Shown: in pieces, positions 43,163 to 52,667 of the stretch
Layout of the letters: every line of letters starts with the position of its first letter
How positions within the stretch are numbered: the stretch's first letter is position 1
Source of the DNA: Mycobacterium celatum
GTDB lineage: Bacteria; Actinomycetota; Actinomycetes; Mycobacteriales; Mycobacteriaceae
Length of the DNA stretch: 64,000 nucleotides
Direction: 5' to 3'
Assembly (NCBI RefSeq): GCF_002101595.1
Contig: NZ_LQOM01000014.1
Location: 62,001-126,000, forward strand
The notes under the pieces: model-generated
The model's database searches: none
Told to the model about the DNA's origin: nothing
What the model saw: the letters and a program-made list of their open reading frames with translations, nothing else
Made by a program: the position numbers and the translations under genes

Positions 43163-44529
43163 GTCGATGTCGCTTCATCGCGTACCAGGGCGCACAGCTG
43201 CCAGCGGCCCGGCACGCCCTTGAGTTCGTGTTCGCCGCGGTCGGCGAATCTGCGCCGCGAGCCGGTGACGATGTCGCGCACCGTCGACGACACGAGCACC
43301 TCGCTCGGGCCGGCTAAAGCGGCCACGCGCGCGCCGATGTGCACGGCCATGCCGGCAACGTCCGTACCGCGCACCTCGACTTCGCCGGCGTGGATACCCA
43401 CCCGCACCTCGATGCCGAGCACCCGCACCGCGTCGACAATCGCGTCCGCACAAGCGATCCCGGCGCTCGGGCTGGTGAACGTCGCCACGAAGCCGTCGCC
43501 GGCCGTGTTCACTTCGCGACCGCCGAACCGCTCCAGCTCGTGGCGAATGATGGCGTCGTGGTTGTCGAGCAGGTCGCGCCACCGACCGTCGCCTAGGGCC
43601 GCAGCGCGCTCGGTTGAGCCGACGATGTCAGTGAAAACGATTGTGAGAAGTACACGTTCGGCGTCGAAGCCACTTCGCACACCGGTGATGAACTCTTCGA
43701 TCTCGTCGAGCATCGGCGCATTGTCGCCCACCCAGTACAGGGAATCGGTACCCGGCAGTTCGACGAAGCGCGAACCTGCGATGTGCTCGGCGAGGTAGCG
43801 GCCATGCTCGATCGGAATGAAGTCGACGCCACTGCGATGCAGGATCAATGTCGGCGCGGCGATGCATGCGAGCCTGTCGCGGACGTCGGAGTCGATCACC
43901 ACCTTGGTCGCTGCACGGGCCATGCTCGGCGACGCCGCACGGTTGCCGGCCAGATCCCACCAAGCCCGAAACGCGCCATCACGGGCAACACTCGGCGCCA
44001 CGATGCCCAGCATGTCGAAGCCCTGCTCCACCGCATCCGGCTCTATCCCGACCGTCATGAACGATTCAGCGGTATTGGGGTTCGCGCCCACCGGATAGTC
44101 GGGCGCCCGCAACACACGTGCTGCGCCGTTCACGATCACCAGACTGCGGACGCGTTCGGGGTAGTTCGCGGCGAGGACGATTCCGACCATGGCGTTGAAA
44201 CTCGGCGCGAAGATCGCTGCCTGCTCGCAGCCGACCGCGTCCATGACCGCGACCGCATCCTCGGCCCAGAACTGCGGGCCCTGCATGTCGGGTGACGGGA
44301 TACGTGACGACAAGCCCATCCCGCGGAAGTCGAAGCGGATCACCCGGCTGAACGACGCCAGGCGCCGGTGGAACCGGTACATCGACGGCTCGCTGTCGAT
44401 CGTATCGACCGGGATCGACGGCCCGGGCACCACCAGCAGATCCGTCGGACCGTCGCCGAAGACCTGGTAGGCAATGTCGATCTCGCCGCACTTCGCGTAG
44501 CGAGTTCGCGGGCCCTGCGCCACGGGCAC
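43138..44529 (-). CDS. lipJ: Alpha/beta-hydrolase-adenylate cyclase fusion (LipJ, Rv1900c-like)
   Basis: A 463-residue fusion. Residues 10-290 are an alpha/beta-hydrolase ([10 protein letters not shown], then [18 protein letters not shown], where the nucleophile elbow reads A-P-S-F-N instead of GxSxG, and [19 protein letters not shown]). Residues 295-460 are a class III cyclase domain: [19 protein letters not shown] and [14 protein letters not shown] supply both metal-binding Asp, and [14 protein letters not shown] the transition-state region. It should make cAMP (or cGMP) as a dimer. Rv1900c is a studied example. The GTG at 44529 gives the Rv1900c length; a GTG at 44523 is also possible. Confidence 0.93.
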   Translation of the reverse strand: MPVAQGPRTRYAKCGEIDIAYQVFGDGPTDLLVVPGPSIPVDTIDSEPSMYRFHRRLASFSRVIRFDFRGMGLSSRIPSPDMQGPQFWAEDAVAVMDAVGCEQAAIFAPSFNAMVGIVLAANYPERVRSLVIVNGAARVLRAPDYPVGANPNTAESFMTVGIEPDAVEQGFDMLGIVAPSVARDGAFRAWWDLAGNRAASPSMARAATKVVIDSDVRDRLACIAAPTLILHRSGVDFIPIEHGRYLAEHIAGSRFVELPGTDSLYWVGDNAPMLDEIEEFITGVRSGFDAERVLLTIVFTDIVGSTERAAALGDGRWRDLLDNHDAIIRHELERFGGREVNTAGDGFVATFTSPSAGIACADAIVDAVRVLGIEVRVGIHAGEVEVRGTDVAGMAVHIGARVAALAGPSEVLVSSTVRDIVTGSRRRFADRGEHELKGVPGRWQLCALVRDEATSTVNPGHRA

Positions 44530-44532
44530 AGG

Positions 44533-45783
44533 CTAGTTCACGGCACCGACAGAGCGGGCAGTCCGCTCGGTCCCGAACCGGATCCCGGTGGCATCCCGGC
44601 CAACCGCCGTCAACAGCGCAACCACGATCAGCACCGGCACAATCGTCGCGGCCAGCGCGAACGGATAGCCATGGGAATCGGCCAAGCGTTCCTGAATAGG
44701 AAGATTGAAAGCGGCCAGGAGATTGCCGAGCTGATAGGTCACGCCGGGGTAGAAGCCGCGGATCGCATCCGGCGACATCTCCGTCAAATGCGCCGGGATC
44801 ACGCCCCAGGCGCCTTGCACAACAACCTGCATCAAAAAAGCGCCAAGGCACAGCATGGCCGCGGTCCGCGAGTACGCGAACAACGGCACGATCGGCAGAC
44901 CCAGCACCGCACAGAACACCACGGTGTAGCGGCGGCCCAACCGTTGGGAAAGTGTGCCGAACGTCAGGCCACCGACAATCGCGCCGATGTTGTAGATCAC
45001 CACGATCGACTTGGTCGTCGCGGGGGAGAGGCCGGCGCCGGCCGACAGGAACGTCGGGTAGACGTCCTGCGTACCATGGCTCATCCAGTTGAACGCGGTC
45101 ATCAACAGCACCAGGTAAATAAACCTGCGCACGATCGCAGGGTCGGCCAGCACATCGCGAATCCTGGTGTGAGTCAAGCGCATCCGGTCCTGGACCGCCT
45201 CCCACACCTCGGATTCCTTCACTCGGTAGCGGATGATCAGGCTGACCAGAGCGGGGATGATGGACAGGCCGAACAGCCAGCGCCACGACAACCCCAGCCA
45301 GTTCATCACCACCAGCGACGCCACCGTCGCCAGCAGATAACCGAATGCGTAACCCTCTTGCAGCAGACCGGAGAAAAATCCGCGTCGCTGCACTGGAACC
45401 TTCTCCATCGCCAGTGCGGCGCCCAGTCCCCATTCGCCGCCCATGCCAATGCCGTACAGCAGCCGAAGGATCACCAACACGGTGAAATTGGGTGCGAACG
45501 CACATAAAAAGCCGACCACGGAATAGAACGTGACGTCCACCATCAGCGGCAGCCGTCGACCCACTCGGTCGGCCCACAGCCCGAACAGCAGCGCGCCCAC
45601 AGGACGCATCACCAGGGTGGCTGTCGTCAGGAACGCGACTTCAGTCTTGCTGTGGTGGAAGGTTTTTGCGATATCGGCGTAGACCAGCACCACCAAGAAG
45701 TAGTCGAACGCATCCATCGTCCAGCCCAGCAACGCCGCGATGAATGAATTACGCTGGTCGGCGGTGAGCCGCTGTGCACTCAC
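44533..45783 (-). CDS. nanT: MFS transporter (NanT/sialate-type, Rv1902c-like)
   Basis: A 416-residue MFS permease with about 12 membrane segments. It starts [36 protein letters not shown] is TM1, [14 protein letters not shown] the MFS motif A loop, and [18 protein letters not shown] the typical metabolite:H+ symporter block. It probably imports a carboxylate; sialate is suggested only by the family name. The GTG at 45783 overlaps the stop of the alpha/beta hydrolase gene (GTGA), and its stop lies 3 nt from the lipJ-type gene. Confidence 0.87.
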   Translation of the reverse strand: MSAQRLTADQRNSFIAALLGWTMDAFDYFLVVLVYADIAKTFHHSKTEVAFLTTATLVMRPVGALLFGLWADRVGRRLPLMVDVTFYSVVGFLCAFAPNFTVLVILRLLYGIGMGGEWGLGAALAMEKVPVQRRGFFSGLLQEGYAFGYLLATVASLVVMNWLGLSWRWLFGLSIIPALVSLIIRYRVKESEVWEAVQDRMRLTHTRIRDVLADPAIVRRFIYLVLLMTAFNWMSHGTQDVYPTFLSAGAGLSPATTKSIVVIYNIGAIVGGLTFGTLSQRLGRRYTVVFCAVLGLPIVPLFAYSRTAAMLCLGAFLMQVVVQGAWGVIPAHLTEMSPDAIRGFYPGVTYQLGNLLAAFNLPIQERLADSHGYPFALAATIVPVLIVVALLTAVGRDATGIRFGTERTARSVGAVN

Positions 45784-46694
45784 TTCTTTTCGGCGTTGTC
45801 CCATGCCTCGATGATGGTGCGCAGAATCTCCTCGGCACGGCCCAGCCCGGCCAGGTGGCTTTCGCCGGGCAGGTGATACATCTCGGCGTCGGGCAGCCGG
45901 GAAACGACATGTTGACCATGGGCGAACGGAACGATGTGGTCGCGGTCGCCGTGCCACCAGTGCACCGGCACCTTGACCTGCTCGAGCCGAAAACCCCAAT
46001 CGCGCGCGAAGACCACGACGTCGGCGAACGGCGCCGCCAGTTGCTTGCGGCTGCCGTTGAGCAGGTCGTCGAGGAACATCGCCTTGAACTCGGGGCGGAC
46101 CAGTAGCCGCCGATCCGCTTCGGGTGAGATCCGTGCGTAGGCGTAGAGCGCGGGCTCGGCAACCGGGCGGATCAGCCAGATCAAGGCGACCGCCGCCAGC
46201 CTGATCGGCAGACCAACGCGCTCGAGCAGCGGCGCGACGTAAGAGCCCAGGGCCATCACCCCGCCGCCGATCGCGTCGGCGCCCTGGGTCGGTGCGACGC
46301 CACCGAGCACTCCGACCGTTATCACCCGATCGGGCATCGCCGCCGCGCAGCCCAGCGTGTACGGGCCACCGCCGGACAATCCGATGACGGCCATCTTATC
46401 GATGCCCAGCGTGTCCGCCACGGTGCGCAGGTCGTCGGCGAACGCGACGACGGTGTCGTACTGGTAAGGCGTGGAGGAGCCGATCCCGGGCCGGTCGATG
46501 CCGATCAGCCGGATGCCGTGGTCTTCGGCGTAGACGCGGGCCTCGGTGGGGATCTGCCGACGGGCGCCCGGAGTGCCGTGCAGCCAGAAGATGGCCCGCC
46601 CCTGCGGATCGCCGAATTCGGCGAACCCGAGTTGGCGGTCATCGCCGACGGCGATGTTGCCTTCCAGCTTGGGGCGAGCGATAGCGATAACCAT
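45780..46694 (-). CDS. Alpha/beta hydrolase
   Basis: A 304-residue alpha/beta-fold hydrolase: [18 protein letters not shown] with the oxyanion [13 protein letters not shown], nucleophile Ser in [19 protein letters not shown], Asp in [11 protein letters not shown] and His in PGESHLAGL. All three catalytic residues are present. No signal peptide. Coupled to the nanT-type transporter by a 4-nt overlap, so it may process what that transporter carries. Substrate unknown. Confidence 0.87.
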   Translation of the reverse strand: MVIAIARPKLEGNIAVGDDRQLGFAEFGDPQGRAIFWLHGTPGARRQIPTEARVYAEDHGIRLIGIDRPGIGSSTPYQYDTVVAFADDLRTVADTLGIDKMAVIGLSGGGPYTLGCAAAMPDRVITVGVLGGVAPTQGADAIGGGVMALGSYVAPLLERVGLPIRLAAVALIWLIRPVAEPALYAYARISPEADRRLLVRPEFKAMFLDDLLNGSRKQLAAPFADVVVFARDWGFRLEQVKVPVHWWHGDRDHIVPFAHGQHVVSRLPDAEMYHLPGESHLAGLGRAEEILRTIIEAWDNAEKK

Positions 46695-46756
46695 GACCAG
46701 AGTGTTTCATGTGCGGTGTACGTCGAACCGCAGATTGCTGTAGGAGCGGAGCAAGC

Positions 46757-47821
46757 ATGCGAATCATCGACGCCGACGGCCACGTCGCAGAGAGCCCGTC
46801 GCTCGCCGTCGAAGCGATGCAGCGCTGGCCCGGGCACGTCACCGCCAGCACCGACGGGCGGCCCAGGTTGCGGATCGAGGGCCGCAACTACCCGGAGGAC
46901 CACGGGCCGGGTGCCGGAGTGCCCGTCGAGCACGGGCTGACCAAGGCGGCGGGCCTCAATTGCCGGTCGGCCGACGGTGTCCTCGGCGACGCCGACCGCG
47001 ACCACATCGACACGATGGTGCTCTATCCCAGCCTGGGCCTCTGCGCACCGACCCTCGAGGATCCCGAGTTCGCCGCAGGGTTCGCGCGGCTCTACAACCA
47101 GTGGGTGGCCGACTACTGCCGTCCGACGAACGGCCGACTGCGCGGCGTCGCGGTGACCCCGATCGAGCACGGGCAGGTCGCCATCGACATCATGCGCGAG
47201 GCCAAGGATCTCGGGCTGGCCGCCACACTGCTGCCCCCGGCGTTGAAGACCCGCAACCTCGACCACCCCGACCTCGACCCCTTCTACGCCGACGCCGTCG
47301 ACCTCGAGATGCCGCTCGGCATTCACGGCGTGCCCGGCTTTCACCTACCGAAGATCGGCGTCGACCGTTTCACGAATTACATCCAGGTGCACTGCATCAG
47401 CTTCCCGTTCGACCAGATGACGGCGATGACGGCGCTGGTCTCGGGCGGCGTCTTCGATCGGCACCCGCAGTTGCGGGTGGCGTTTTTGGAGGCCGGTGTG
47501 GGTTGGGTGCCGTTCTTCATCGACCGCCTGCACGAGCATTACGAGAAACGCGGCGATTGGATCGAGGGTGGCTGGCAGCGTGACCCGCAGGAGTACGTGC
47601 AGGCCGGCAACATCTGGGTGACCTGCGAGCCCGAGGAGCCGATCCTGCCCGGGGTCATCGACGTGCTCGACGCCGACTTCATCATGTTCGCCAGCGACTA
47701 CCCGCACTGGGACGGGGAGTGGCCGGAGAGCACCAAGCATCTGCGCACTCGTCCCGACATCAGCGACGACGCCCGCGCCAAGATCGGCGGCCTCAACGCC
47801 CAGCGCTTTTACGGGCTCTAG
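46757..47821 (+). CDS. Amidohydrolase-2 family metal-dependent hydrolase/decarboxylase
   Basis: A 354-residue TIM-barrel amidohydrolase of the ACMSD-like group: MRIIDADGHVAES has the DxH metal pair, GIHGVPGFHLPKIG a further His, RVAFLEAGVGWVPFFIDRL and FASDYPHWDGEWP the metal-binding Asp. Such enzymes hydrolyse or decarboxylate aromatic-type substrates. GGAGCGGAG precedes the ATG. Divergent from the alpha/beta hydrolase gene. Confidence 0.87.
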   Translation: MRIIDADGHVAESPSLAVEAMQRWPGHVTASTDGRPRLRIEGRNYPEDHGPGAGVPVEHGLTKAAGLNCRSADGVLGDADRDHIDTMVLYPSLGLCAPTLEDPEFAAGFARLYNQWVADYCRPTNGRLRGVAVTPIEHGQVAIDIMREAKDLGLAATLLPPALKTRNLDHPDLDPFYADAVDLEMPLGIHGVPGFHLPKIGVDRFTNYIQVHCISFPFDQMTAMTALVSGGVFDRHPQLRVAFLEAGVGWVPFFIDRLHEHYEKRGDWIEGGWQRDPQEYVQAGNIWVTCEPEEPILPGVIDVLDADFIMFASDYPHWDGEWPESTKHLRTRPDISDDARAKIGGLNAQRFYGL

Positions 47822-47974
47822 CCAGGCGGGTAGGCGCCCCGCAACGGTTGCGACACGGTCACGGATTCATACCTATCGCAGGCTCAGTGGTCACATGAAC
47901 CTCATTGATCACTATCGTCACATGAGCCAGCTGTGGATGCCAATTCGGCGTCCTGCCACGCGGAAAGGTGTGAC

Positions 47975-49417
47975 GTGTCGCCGGTTCCTCGAATCTTGTC
48001 GCTCTCGGTGGTGTCGGCGGCCGTGGTCGGACTCATCCTTCCGGTAGGCCTCGCGCCGCCGGCGGCCGCCTTGCCCTGCAGCGCGCCCGAAGCGAATGTC
48101 GAGCCGCCGCCCATGACCCCGCAGGTGCCGATGCCGGGGCCGGTCGTGCGACCGCCGACGGGGCGCAAGCCGCGCGGGGCCAACGAGCAGGCGCCGCTGC
48201 CAAGGCTAGGACCGCTGATTTCGTCGTTGCTGCACCCCGGCGGCCGCGCCCCGGTGCGACAGCAGGCGGCGGTGGTACCACCCGGACCCGGCACCCCACA
48301 GCCGCCCAATGCGGCTCAGCCAGTTCCGAATGCCGCCCCCGAGCAGGCGCCGCCGGATGCAGGGCAGCCCGGGGGGATCGCGGGTGCCCCGACATCGCTC
48401 GTCGAGTGGGTGACCGGCCCCAACGGCCCGAACCAAACCCTTCAACGTTTCGGCATCTCGGGAACCGACCTCGGAATCCTTTGGGACAACGGCGATCCCG
48501 CCAACCATCAGGTGTTGATGGCGTTCGGTGACACGTTCGGCTATTGCAGCGTGAAGGGCCAGCAATGGCGGTATAACACGTTGTTTCGCAGCTCGGACCG
48601 CAATCTGTCCGACGGAATCGCGGTGGCGCCGGGTGTGGTCAACGATAGATATTCCGGCTCGCCGGTATGGCAAACGGGCATGTCCAAACAGGTCATCAAC
48701 AGCATCAAGGCGGCGCCACACGAGACCGGGATCATTCCCACCGCGGGCATATCGATCGGCCGCACCCAGTACGTCAACTTCATGTCGATCAGGGAATGGG
48801 GCCGCGACGGCGAGTGGTCGACGAACTATTCGGCGATCGCGATGTCCCCCGACAACGGCCAGAGCTGGGGGGTGTACCCGGGCACCGTCCGCTCGGTCTC
48901 GCCGGAGAGTGTTCCGGGTGCCCGCTACGTTCCGGGAAATGAGAATTTCCAGATGGGCGCGTTCATGCGGACCGGCGACGGGTACGTCTATTCGTTCGGA
49001 ACGCCGGCCGGCCGCGGGGGTTCGGCGTATCTGGCGCGGGTTCCGCAAGGGTTTATCCCGGACGTCACCAAATACCAATATTGGAACGGCGACTCGAACT
49101 CGTGGGTCCCCAACAACCCGGGCGCGGCCACTCCGGTTATCCCGGGCCCGGTCGGCGAAATGTCCGCGCAATACAACAACTATTTGAAGCAATACTTGGT
49201 GCTTTACACCAACGGTGCCAACGACGTGGTGGCAAGGACCGCCCCGGCTCCGCAAGGACCGTGGAGTCCCGAGCAATTGCTGGTGTCGTCATTCCAGGTG
49301 CCCGGCGGCATCTACGCGCCAATGATGCATCCCTGGTCGACGGGCAAGGACCTGTACTTCAATTTGTCGCTGTGGTCCGCCTACGACGTGATGTTGATGC
49401 ACACCGTGCTGCCCTAG
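47975..49417 (+). CDS. Secreted DUF4185 protein with proline-rich linker
   Basis: A 480-residue exported protein. A signal peptide (RILSLSVVSAAVVGLILPVG, cleavage near AAALPCSAPE) is followed by a Pro-rich linker of about 115 residues and a DUF4185 beta-propeller-like domain from about residue 140 (GTDLGILWDNGD, MAFGDTFGYC, YSFGTPAGRGGSAYLARVP, GGIYAPMMHPW). DUF4185 proteins are related in fold to glycoside hydrolases acting on arabinogalactan-type glycans, so a cell-wall role is possible. The GTG at 47975 was chosen for the signal peptide; the frame is open 14 codons upstream. Confidence 0.84.
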   Translation: MSPVPRILSLSVVSAAVVGLILPVGLAPPAAALPCSAPEANVEPPPMTPQVPMPGPVVRPPTGRKPRGANEQAPLPRLGPLISSLLHPGGRAPVRQQAAVVPPGPGTPQPPNAAQPVPNAAPEQAPPDAGQPGGIAGAPTSLVEWVTGPNGPNQTLQRFGISGTDLGILWDNGDPANHQVLMAFGDTFGYCSVKGQQWRYNTLFRSSDRNLSDGIAVAPGVVNDRYSGSPVWQTGMSKQVINSIKAAPHETGIIPTAGISIGRTQYVNFMSIREWGRDGEWSTNYSAIAMSPDNGQSWGVYPGTVRSVSPESVPGARYVPGNENFQMGAFMRTGDGYVYSFGTPAGRGGSAYLARVPQGFIPDVTKYQYWNGDSNSWVPNNPGAATPVIPGPVGEMSAQYNNYLKQYLVLYTNGANDVVARTAPAPQGPWSPEQLLVSSFQVPGGIYAPMMHPWSTGKDLYFNLSLWSAYDVMLMHTVLP

Positions 49418-49621
49418 CGGTGTCGGACCGCTGAGGCTGCGAAATCCCTTGTCCCCGAACATGTTAAGAACGTATCCGGGAAAAGTGTAGGCCGCTGGCC
49501 CGCGGTATTGCATGAGGACCGCTGACACGCCACACCGGCACGACCTGTGATCGACGCGCGCCGACGCCGCGGCGCACGCCCCAGGGGCACGTTGCCGGCC
49601 ACTGGCCGGCGCCGGATTGCT

Positions 49622-49806
49622 CGCTGTGAGCATCGCGGCTATCTTCTCGGTGACGGCGACCCCGACGGCCCCGTCTCACCTGTCCGTGTCACGGCTCGCG
49701 CATCGACATTCGCGACGGCACCCTGCTGCGCGGTCCGGCGACGGTCAGCCAGCCTGGACTTGAGGTGCGCGAAAACGACGGACGGATCGAGGTCCGCGGG
49801 TCTCTC
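49622..49806 (+). pseudogene. Rieske [2Fe-2S] domain remnant with frameshift
   Basis: Frame 1 reads CEHRGYLLGDGDPDGP (49625-49672). Shifting back one base at about 49672, the next frame reads RLTCPCHGSRIDIRDGTLLR and then GPATVSQPGLEVRENDGRIE. Joined, these give CxH and CxxH with the 16-residue spacing of a Rieske cluster and the family C-terminus. One base is missing between the halves, and no Rieske-like beginning is readable before 49622. It thus looks like the decayed C-terminal part of a Rieske ferredoxin or oxygenase component. The rest of 49418-49933 shows no other gene. Confidence 0.72.
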
Positions 49807-49933
49807 GCGGCCAGCGGCGAATCGGCACCGCCCCGAGACCCTTCGAATGCCGACGCATATTGTTGCCTCGGCACCGTTACCGATACTCTCGTCCGTGCAG
49901 TCGACGACGCACACCAAACAGAATTGAGGGGCC

Positions 49934-50503
49934 ATGGGCGAATTCGATCCGAACGAAGGCGAAGCGCAAGTCATTGTCAGTCTTGCCGAGGCGGCAATGC
50001 ACATGTACCGGGCTGCCATTGATTCGTTGCCTTTTCCTGAGGACAAGAAGTTCCAGAAACGGGCCGAGGTGGTTCTTTCCGGTCTGCGTAAACTGCGCGC
50101 AGGTTTGACTGATGCAGCAACGCAAAGCAGGTCCACATCCTCGGTCATCGTGGCGCTCAGCGATGTTCGGCGACGCTACGACGACCTGATGGCACGCGCC
50201 GCATCTGCGCCCGGATCGAGTCTCGGCCAGCAGCTCTACACCGCACGAATTCGAGCCAAGTTGTCGGCCGAGGAAGCGGCCCGCGGCGTCGGGCTGCGTC
50301 CCGAGCTGCCGGACGAGCTGGAGGCGGGTGCCACTCCCACCGAAGAAGAGGTCGTGAAGGTCCACCAGCTCATCGCCGCCCTGCGCGAGGTGGTCGGCGA
50401 CGAAGACATCGAGGCGCCGGCCGAAACGCATCTCAACGGCTGGGACGAGGCGCTGACCGTCAACGGCGCCGAACACGACGAGGCCGAGGCCGCGGCGCAC
50501 TGA
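49934..50503 (+). CDS. XRE-like HTH protein with helical N-terminal domain, copy 2
   Basis: A 189-residue paralogue of the protein at 20754-21224; both share VIVSL-EAAM, LSGLRKL-A-LT-AA, S-VIVALS-VR--YDDLM and LGQQLY--R-RAKLSA. The C-terminal third fits an XRE-type HTH (SAEEAARGVGLRPELPDELEAG). It has an extra acidic tail of about 30 residues. GAGGGG precedes the ATG. It is probably a DNA-binding regulator; target unknown. Confidence 0.72.
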   Translation: MGEFDPNEGEAQVIVSLAEAAMHMYRAAIDSLPFPEDKKFQKRAEVVLSGLRKLRAGLTDAATQSRSTSSVIVALSDVRRRYDDLMARAASAPGSSLGQQLYTARIRAKLSAEEAARGVGLRPELPDELEAGATPTEEEVVKVHQLIAALREVVGDEDIEAPAETHLNGWDEALTVNGAEHDEAEAAAH

Positions 50504-50565
50504 TCGCTGGTTTGACCGCGATGGGGCGCTGCGAATGCGTCACCGTTTGACGCGCTCACGGCGTC

Positions 50566-51246
50566 ATGGCTGACAACGAGCTCGACGAACTGTATTCGGT
50601 CAAGCCGGACGGCTTCACCGCGCTGCGCAGCCAGCTGGCCACAGCGGCAAACCAGCGCGGTGACGCCACCGCCGCCAAACGGATCGCCGCGGCCCGCAAA
50701 CCCACCACCGCGGCGTGGATCGTCAATCGGCTTGTGCTGCGGCACAAGGAAACCAAACGACGGCTCACCGAACTCGGCGACCGCCTGCGCGCCGCGCACG
50801 CAGCGCTGGACGGCGACCGGATCCGGCGGTTGTCGGCCGAACAACACGAACTCGTCGCAGAACTCGGCCGCAGAGCCTTCCAGACGGCCGGGCTGACCAA
50901 CCCGTCGGCGACGCTGCGCGAGGACGTCACGGGCACCCTGCAGGCGGCGGTCGCCGATCCGGCTGTGGCAGCCCGGCTCGGCCGGCTGACCAAAGCCGAA
51001 CGCTGGTCGGGGTTCGGCGGGTTCGGCGAAGCGGCGGAACCAGCGCCGGAAACTTCTCACAAGGACAGCCGTCTCGACGCGCTGCGGGCGGCGTTGGCCG
51101 CAGCCGAGCAAGCCAAGGCGCAGGCTGACGACGCGCTATCGCAGCGGCACGAAGAACTGGCGGCGGCTCGGTTTCGCCATGACGAGGCCCGTCGGGACCT
51201 GCGGCGAGGCCCAGCGGGCGCTCGACGCCGCCGACAAGGCTTATGA
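50566..51246 (+). CDS. Coiled-coil conserved hypothetical protein with frameshifted C-terminus
   Basis: A 226-residue helical protein: DELYSVKPDGFTALRSQLAT at the start, RKPTTAAWIVNRLVLRHKE, and long Ala/Glu/Arg helices. Up to about residue 212 it reads normally (HDEARRDLR). Then the next frame continues EAQRALDAADKAYDRAKQ (51206-51259), and from 51262 the original frame resumes with SRDAAESVKGSKARLKTRS to a TAG at 51319-51321. So a 1-nt insertion near 51203 and a compensating 1-nt deletion near 51260 disrupt the end; the original protein would have about 251 residues. Either recent damage or an assembly error. Function unknown. Confidence 0.75.
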   Translation: MADNELDELYSVKPDGFTALRSQLATAANQRGDATAAKRIAAARKPTTAAWIVNRLVLRHKETKRRLTELGDRLRAAHAALDGDRIRRLSAEQHELVAELGRRAFQTAGLTNPSATLREDVTGTLQAAVADPAVAARLGRLTKAERWSGFGGFGEAAEPAPETSHKDSRLDALRAALAAAEQAKAQADDALSQRHEELAAARFRHDEARRDLRRGPAGARRRRQGL

Positions 51247-51327
51247 CCGGGCCAAGCAGCCAGCCGCGACGCCGCGGAATCGGTGAAGGGGTCCAAGGCA
51301 CGCCTCAAAACGCGCAGCTAGCCGAAG

Positions 51328-52545
51328 TCAGCGGATCGTCAGACCGGTCAGCGCCCTGCCGATGACGAGTCGCTGGATCTCGCTGGTCCCTTCGAAGATC
51401 GTGAAGATCTTGGCATCTCGATGCATCCGTTCGACGGGATAGTCACGGGTGTAGCCGTTGCCACCGAGAATCTGGATGGCTTCGTCGGTGACGTAGACGG
51501 CGGTTTCGCTGGCGTACAGTTTGGCCATCGAGCCTTCGGCGGAGCTGAACGACTTGTTGTTCCGCTGCATCCAGCCGGCCCGCCACACCAACATCCGGGA
51601 CGCGTCGATGCGGCTCTTCATGTCGGCCAGCTTGAACGCGATGGCCTGGAATTCGGCGATCTTCCGGCCGAATTGCTCGCGCTGGCAAGCATATTCCAGG
51701 GCGTATTCGTAGGCGGCGCGCGCAATACCCAACGCCATCGCGCCTACTGCCGGGCGCGTGCGCTCGAACGTCATCATCGCGGCCTGGCTGGAGGTTCGTT
51801 CACCCGAACGGATTTTCGCCAGCCGGCGCTCGAAACGTTCTCTGCCGCCCAGGATCAACTCACCCGGAATGTGGACATCGTCGAGCACCACCTCGGCGGT
51901 GTGGGAAGCACGAATGCCGTGCTTCTTGAACTTCTGGCCCTGCGACAGGCCTTTCGTACCGGGCGGCACGATGAATGTGGCCTGGCCGCGGGTGCCCAGC
52001 TCGGGATCCACCGACGCAACCACCACGTGCACGTTGGCGATCCCGCCGTTGGTGGCCCAGGTTTTGGTGCCGTTGAGCACCCACTCGTCGGCGGCTTCGT
52101 CGTAGACGGCCCGGGTGCGCACTGCGCCGACGTCGGACCCGGCGCCGGGCTCGGACGAACAGAATGCGGCCAGCTTGGGGTCATCCGGAGTGCCGAACAT
52201 TTGCGGCAGCCACTCGGCGAGCTGCTGCGCAGTGCCGTTGGCCGCCAACGCCGCCGCGGCCAAGCCGGTGGCCAGGATGGACAACGCGATTCCGGCGTCG
52301 CCCCAAAAGGTTTCCTCGAACACCGTCAGCAGCCCGAGCCCACTCGGCTCGGCCGCCATCTGCGCGAACAGATCCGGGGTGTACAGCCCGACCTTGGCGG
52401 CCTCCTGGATGATCGGCCACGGCGTTTCCTCGCGCTCGTCCCACTCGGCCGCCGCCGGCCGGATGACAGACTCGGCGAACTTGTGTACCCAGTCACGAAC
52501 GTGCGCGACCTCCTCGGGCAGTTCCAGCGAGAACATCGCGTCCAT
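51328..52545 (-). CDS. Acyl-CoA dehydrogenase
   Basis: A 405-residue flavoprotein of the ACAD family. [19 protein letters not shown] and [18 protein letters not shown] are the FAD/substrate regions; [20 protein letters not shown] and [20 protein letters not shown] are the C-terminal helical signatures; [15 protein letters not shown] has the Glu-Gly-Thr block with the catalytic Glu of medium/short-chain-type enzymes. It introduces a 2,3-double bond in acyl-CoA during beta-oxidation. TAGGAG precedes the ATG at 52545. Chain length or steroid preference cannot be read. Confidence 0.92.
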   Translation of the reverse strand: MDAMFSLELPEEVAHVRDWVHKFAESVIRPAAAEWDEREETPWPIIQEAAKVGLYTPDLFAQMAAEPSGLGLLTVFEETFWGDAGIALSILATGLAAAALAANGTAQQLAEWLPQMFGTPDDPKLAAFCSSEPGAGSDVGAVRTRAVYDEAADEWVLNGTKTWATNGGIANVHVVVASVDPELGTRGQATFIVPPGTKGLSQGQKFKKHGIRASHTAEVVLDDVHIPGELILGGRERFERRLAKIRSGERTSSQAAMMTFERTRPAVGAMALGIARAAYEYALEYACQREQFGRKIAEFQAIAFKLADMKSRIDASRMLVWRAGWMQRNNKSFSSAEGSMAKLYASETAVYVTDEAIQILGGNGYTRDYPVERMHRDAKIFTIFEGTSEIQRLVIGRALTGLTIR

Positions 52546-52595
52546 CAGGGCTCCTATCGGGCGGGCGGGCACGCGCCAGTGTAGACCGGCCGCGC

Positions 52596-52614
52596 ATACA
52601 GTAAACGCTTGTAT
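52596..52614. promoter_or_regulatory. Interrupted palindrome between acyl-CoA dehydrogenase and lipase-like genes
   Basis: ATACAGTAAACGCTTGTAT has perfect 5-bp arms (ATACA/TGTAT) spaced by 9 nt and lies between two divergent genes. TATACT at 52612-52617 overlaps it and could be a -10 element for the rightward gene. It may be a repressor operator; evidence is positional only. Confidence 0.3.
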
Positions 52615-52667
52615 ACTCAACGCACAAATCACCGGGTCGGGATCCTGCACACATTGGGGGAGTGACG

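Noticed and set aside
49457..49470. A KstR-like sequence CCGAACATGTTAAG before the Rieske remnant
   Set aside because: Only 6 of 8 defined bases fit, and such matches are expected by chance in GC-rich mycobacterial DNA.
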